Positions 60,730 through 64,000 of a stretch of DNA of 64,000 nt are shown in pieces. The notes under the pieces are model-generated. The model was not told the DNA's origin. It made no database searches and saw nothing but the letters and a program-made list of their open reading frames with translations. The DNA comes from JAKPAM01 sp047601745 (lineage in GTDB: Bacteria > Pseudomonadota > Gammaproteobacteria > Burkholderiales > Burkholderiaceae_E). Location: positions 3,906,001 through 3,970,000 of the forward strand of contig JASGIS010000001.1 of the NCBI GenBank assembly GCA_047601745.1, read 5' to 3'. Within the stretch, counting starts at the first letter, position 1; every line of letters begins with the position of its first letter. The translations under genes were made by a program, and so were the position numbers.

Positions 60730-63090
60730 GTGTTCCGCAATTCCCTGACCACCCGGATCGTCATGCTCGTGCTGGCGATCGCTTGCGCCGGCCAGTTGAT
60801 CCTGGGGCTGGTCTTCGTCCGCGGCATGCAACAGCGGGCGTCGGCGGCCGGGCAGGGCCAGCTCGACTTGGCCGAGCGCGTCGTGCTCGCGCGGGTCGCG
60901 CAGAGCCGCGCCGATGCGCAGGGCCAGGCCGGCCAGCTCGCGCGCGATCCGGTGATGGCGCGCGCGTACGCGCAGAACCTCGGCGACGCGCTGGTCACGC
61001 AGATTCAGGCCGTGCTGCGCCGCGTCGGCCCGTCCCGCGCGCTGCTCGTCCGGGCCAACGGCGTGGTCGTCGCCGACGTGCCCGGGCCGGCGTCGATCGC
61101 ACCGGTGCGCAGCGACTACTGGCGGGGCGCGACGCTCGCGCAGGTGTTCTCGGCCGGACGGGCGTCGGGTTTCGTCGCCGCCGGCGGATCGACGGTGATG
61201 TGGACGGCCGTACCGGCGCAGTTCGATCCGAATCTGGCGATCGTCCTGGTCCAGCCGATCGAGGCCCTGGTCGTCGCCGAGTTCGCCCGCGTGTCGGTGG
61301 GCGCGCAGCTCGCGCTGGTCGACGCCGACGCGGCGGCCTCGCCGGCGAACGAGGAGCCGCACGTGCGGCGCGTCCTGCTGGACGACGCGGCGGCCGGACC
61401 GGTCGCCGTCGAACTGCGCGTGCCGACGATGTCGATGACGACGCTGCTGCGCGAGTCGCTGCGCCTGTGGCTGCCCGCCTTCGTCATCGTCGACCTGCTG
61501 TCGGTGCTGGCCGCGTTCGCGCTGTCGCGGATCGTGTTGCGGCCGGTGGCGGGCCTGCGCGAGGCGATCGTCGCGCAGACGCCGGACAAGCTGCGCCCGC
61601 TCGAAGGCCCGTTCGCCACGGGGCCGCTGGGCGGACTCGTCGCCGCACTGAACGCGCTGATCGGGCAGGTGCGCGAGCGCGACCAGTCGCTGCTGCGCAC
61701 GGCGTTTCGCGATCCGTTGACTTCGCTGCCCAACCGCGCGCTGCTGCACGAACGCCTGACGCTGGCGCTGCGCGAGGCCCGCAAGACGCATCGCGTGCTG
61801 GCCTTGCTGCTGATCGACATCGAGCGCTTCGATGCGATCAGCGATTCGCTCGGCGCGCAGGTGGCCGATGCGGTCATCGCGGCGGTGGCCGCCCGGCTCA
61901 AGTCGACGCTGCGGCCCGCCGACAAGCTGGTGGACGTCAGTGCGGGCCGCGAATCGCATCCGGCGCTGGCGCGCGTGGGCGGCAACCGGTTCGCGATCGT
62001 GCTGCCCGGCTGCAACGGCGAGCAGGCGCTGCAGGTCGCCCAGCGGATCAGCGACGTGCTCCGCTCGCCGATCGAGCACGAACACCAGGAGATCGAATGC
62101 ACGATCTCGATCGGCGCGTCCGCATTCCCGGCGCACGCGCAGGACGCGGCGGGCCTGGTTCGCGCGGCCGACATCGCGCTGCGCTGGGCCAGGCGTTCGG
62201 GCGAGCGGATCAAGGTGTTCAGCCCCGAGCAGGAGCGCGAGCGCGAATTCCACACGTCGATGGCGATCGATCTGCAGAAGGCGATGGCCAACGGATCGCT
62301 GTCGCTGCGGTACCAGCCGAAGATCGCGCTCGGCGCCGGGCGCACGGCGATGGTCGAGGCGCTGGCGCGGTGGCAGCATCCGGAGCGCGGCGTCGTCGAT
62401 CCCCGCGAGTTCGTGCCGTTCGCCGAGCGCATGGGCCTGATCGGCCATCTGTCGCGCTGGGCCGTCGAGCAGGGCCTGACGCAGCTCGTCGCCTGGCGCG
62501 CGGCGGAGGTGCCGGTCCAGTTGGCGATCAACGTGTCGCGATACGACGTCTCGTCGCCGCAGTTCGCGTCGTTCGTGATCGAGCGCCTGCAGCACCACGG
62601 TCTGCCGCCCGAAGCGCTGACGATCGAGATCAACGAGCGGGCGCTGACTCAGCACTCGAAAGAGGCGCTGGCCTGCCTGCAATGCCTGGATCAGGCCGGG
62701 ATCAAGCTCGGCATCGACGATTTCGGCGCCGGCTACGCGGCGCTGGCCTCGCTGCGCGAGCTGCCGGTCCAGCACGTCAAGATCGACAAGCGTTTCGTCA
62801 CGCAGATGGCGCGCGACCGCAGCGCCTACGTGATCGTCGCCGCCGCGATCCGGCTCGCGCACTCGCTGCAATGGGAGGCGGTGGCCGAGGGCGTCGAGGA
62901 CGCCGAGACGATGCGGATGCTGCGCGAACTCGACTGCGACTACGCGCAGGGCTTCTATCTGGGCAAGCCCTTGCAGGCCGACGACTATCTGGCATGGCTG
63001 CGCCACCAGTCGCGGCGCTTCGCGTACGAAGAGCCTCAGGCGGCGATAGCGGCGGCGGCGGCGCCGGCGACGCCAGGCCTCAGCCGGTAA
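60730..63090 (+). CDS. Membrane sensor with degenerate GGDEF and intact EAL (c-di-GMP phosphodiesterase)
   Basis: A 786-residue protein from GTG 60730. TM helices lie at about 8-30 and 246-267, with a periplasmic sensor domain of about 215 residues between them. A GGDEF-like domain (about 325-500) has GGNRF (417-421) in place of the signature, so cyclase activity is unlikely. The EAL domain (about 515-770) keeps EALARW (543-548), LAINVSRYD, IDDFGAGYAAL, HVKIDKRF and AEGVEDAE, so it probably cleaves c-di-GMP. The frame is open upstream to 60550, but that part is unlike a protein and holds the SWIB terminator. The 3' end overlaps the PIN gene on the other strand by 11 bases. Confidence 0.9.
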   Translation: MFRNSLTTRIVMLVLAIACAGQLILGLVFVRGMQQRASAAGQGQLDLAERVVLARVAQSRADAQGQAGQLARDPVMARAYAQNLGDALVTQIQAVLRRVGPSRALLVRANGVVVADVPGPASIAPVRSDYWRGATLAQVFSAGRASGFVAAGGSTVMWTAVPAQFDPNLAIVLVQPIEALVVAEFARVSVGAQLALVDADAAASPANEEPHVRRVLLDDAAAGPVAVELRVPTMSMTTLLRESLRLWLPAFVIVDLLSVLAAFALSRIVLRPVAGLREAIVAQTPDKLRPLEGPFATGPLGGLVAALNALIGQVRERDQSLLRTAFRDPLTSLPNRALLHERLTLALREARKTHRVLALLLIDIERFDAISDSLGAQVADAVIAAVAARLKSTLRPADKLVDVSAGRESHPALARVGGNRFAIVLPGCNGEQALQVAQRISDVLRSPIEHEHQEIECTISIGASAFPAHAQDAAGLVRAADIALRWARRSGERIKVFSPEQEREREFHTSMAIDLQKAMANGSLSLRYQPKIALGAGRTAMVEALARWQHPERGVVDPREFVPFAERMGLIGHLSRWAVEQGLTQLVAWRAAEVPVQLAINVSRYDVSSPQFASFVIERLQHHGLPPEALTIEINERALTQHSKEALACLQCLDQAGIKLGIDDFGAGYAALASLRELPVQHVKIDKRFVTQMARDRSAYVIVAAAIRLAHSLQWEAVAEGVEDAETMRMLRELDCDYAQGFYLGKPLQADDYLAWLRHQSRRFAYEEPQAAIAAAAAPATPGLSR

Positions 63091-63532
63091 CGGCCTCCGG
63101 CACGCGGATCCGGACGCCGAAATCGCGCTCGGCGCGCCGCGCCAGCACCAGCAGCGCCTTGTCGCGGGACAGCAGATAAGCGACCCGGTGATGGGCCGCC
63201 AGATCGATGAAGACCTGATCGTCGGGATCGCGGCTGCGCAGCGCGCAGGCCGGCGGGTCGTCGTGGATGCTGGTCCAGCGATCGAAGCCGTCCAGGCAGG
63301 CCGCGGCGTCGACTTGGCGCGTGCCGAAGCGCCGCCAGCTCAGCACGTCGGCCAGCTCGGCGCGGCCGCGGCGGCAGGCCAGGATCCGGCAGTCGGCGCG
63401 CTCGGCCGCCGCGCGGATCGGCGCGCTGCTCGGATCGTCGAAGACCAGCCAGTCGAGCCAGACGTTGGTGTCGAGGATCACGTCGCCGCGCAGTGCGGCG
63501 ACCGGAGTGCGTACCAGCGCGGGAGCGTGCAT
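63080..63532 (-). CDS. PIN-domain protein
   Basis: A 150-residue protein of the PIN nuclease fold. Acidic residues are in place: VILDTNVWLDWL (first Asp), RAELADVL (Glu), DPDDQVFIDLA and LLSRDKALLVLA (later Asp residues). Many such proteins are toxins of VapBC-type modules, but no antitoxin-sized gene lies upstream: only 53 bases separate it from the OmpA-like gene. It may therefore be a solitary RNase or an orphan toxin. ATG 63532 is the best start. Confidence 0.85.
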   Translation of the reverse strand: MHAPALVRTPVAALRGDVILDTNVWLDWLVFDDPSSAPIRAAAERADCRILACRRGRAELADVLSWRRFGTRQVDAAACLDGFDRWTSIHDDPPACALRSRDPDDQVFIDLAAHHRVAYLLSRDKALLVLARRAERDFGVRIRVPEAVTG

Positions 63533-63585
63533 CGGCGGCGTGGGCGCGACGCGCGTCGGCGTCAGCGGCGAAAGACGCTCGCCTC

Positions 63586-64000
63586 TCAGCCTTTTTCGGC
63601 GGTGACTTCGACGCGGCGGGCTTCGCGATCGTTGCCGTCGCCGGTCGTCTCCTGCGGTTTGCGCAGGTCGATCTGCGCGTCGCTCAGGCCGGCGGCGCGC
63701 AGCGCGGCAGCCACGGCCAGCGCGCGGGCCTTGGAGATCTCGGCGTTGACGTCGGCCGAGCCGGTCTTGTCGTGGAAGCCCGACACGACCGCCCGGTCGG
63801 CACGGCCGGACTTGACCGCTTCGACGATCGGCGCCAGTTCGGACGCCGCGTCGGCCGGCAGGTCGTTGCGGCCGGTATCGAAGTACAGCTTGACCGGGCC
63901 GGCGATCGCCGCGGCGGCGGTCATCGCGGCCCCGGCGGTCATCGCGGTTCCGGCCGCGGGGGCGGACGCGGCAGCGGCTCCGGTATCGGCAGACCCGGCG
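63586..64000 (-). CDS. OmpA-family peptidoglycan-binding domain protein (5' part beyond window)
   Basis: The frame is open to the right edge, so the N-terminus is missing. The visible C-terminal domain of about 105 residues is OmpA-like: VKLYFDTGRNDLPADAASEL, VVSGFHDKTGSADVNAEISK, and a family-typical LRKPQETTGDGNDREARRVE end. The preceding stretch is Ala/Gly/Pro-rich, probably a linker. An ATG at 63942 is internal rather than the start. Such domains bind peptidoglycan in the periplasm. Confidence 0.85.
   Translation of the reverse strand, partial: AGSADTGAAAASAPAAGTAMTAGAAMTAAAAIAGPVKLYFDTGRNDLPADAASELAPIVEAVKSGRADRAVVSGFHDKTGSADVNAEISKARALAVAAALRAAGLSDAQIDLRKPQETTGDGNDREARRVEVTAEKG

Noticed and set aside
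63533..63585. Antitoxin gene upstream of the PIN gene
   Set aside because: Only 53 bases are available and they hold no plausible start or frame.

Overview
The window is 64 kb of very GC-rich chromosomal DNA, read as a betaproteobacterium of the order Burkholderiales. The evidence is a Bug/TctC-type solute receptor, a SWIB protein with a lysine-rich histone-H1-like tail, type B L31, the rimP-nusA-infB-rbfA-truB run, the trxA / SRP RNA / dnaX-ybaB-recR block, and a CobD/CbiB-like protein between a CoA-type Nudix gene and rsgA. Genus cannot be settled from the sequence. Most of the window is core chromosome. No insertion sequence, prophage or CRISPR array was seen.

Layout. 1-2 kb: rimM (cut by the left edge), trmD, a tandem-repeat tract, a promoter and rplS. 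2-11 kb: CoA-type Nudix, CobD-like, then (-) M48 peptidase-phhB-rsgA, orn (+), and (-) an ArnT-like glycosyltransferase with a MATE pump. 11-17 kb: rpmE2, rho and trxA (-), SRP RNA, dnaX, ybaB and recR (+). 17-24 kb: a (-) operon of seven genes (zinc-ribbon Nudix, aat, bpt, pyrD, a B12-type radical SAM protein, an ornithine-cyclodeaminase-family reductase and an FAD amine oxidase), five of whose six junctions are four-base ATGA overlaps. 24.5-29.7 kb: a HAD-like gene, then a membrane GGDEF/EAL protein coupled to a Ser/Thr kinase. 29.7-36 kb: an alcohol dehydrogenase facing a Baeyer-Villiger monooxygenase, a Bug receptor and a two-domain beta-oxidation enzyme, together suggestive of use of an alicyclic alcohol or ketone. 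36-38 kb: pncC-like and small membrane genes. 38-40.5 kb: initiator tRNA followed by an accessory ftsH between two 22-bp direct repeats. 41-43 kb: zinc-ribbon protein, pldA, creA. 43-48 kb: a complete branched-chain-amino-acid-type ABC importer. 48-60.5 kb: candidate structured RNA, scpB, rluB, then rimP-nusA-infB-rbfA-truB-typA and a SWIB gene. 60.7-64 kb: a second c-di-GMP protein, a PIN protein and an OmpA-like gene cut by the right edge.

Two themes stand out. First, short tandem repeats and low-complexity inserts are common and occur inside conserved genes: rsgA (about 75 residues), rimP (about 80 and 40), the ornithine-cyclodeaminase homologue (about 49), the dnaX linker and a kinase. 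The tandem-repeat units inside genes are all multiples of three (6, 9, 12 bp), whereas arrays outside genes also have 7-, 11- and 13-bp units. Second, the only segment that looks acquired is the ftsH copy beside tRNA-fMet, bounded by near-identical direct repeats and using codons unlike its neighbours.

Regulatory reading: good sigma70-type promoters precede rplS, tRNA-fMet, the ABC importer, the scpB leader and rimP. A textbook intrinsic terminator lies between the rimP promoter and the rimP start, where the NusA-encoding operon could be attenuated.
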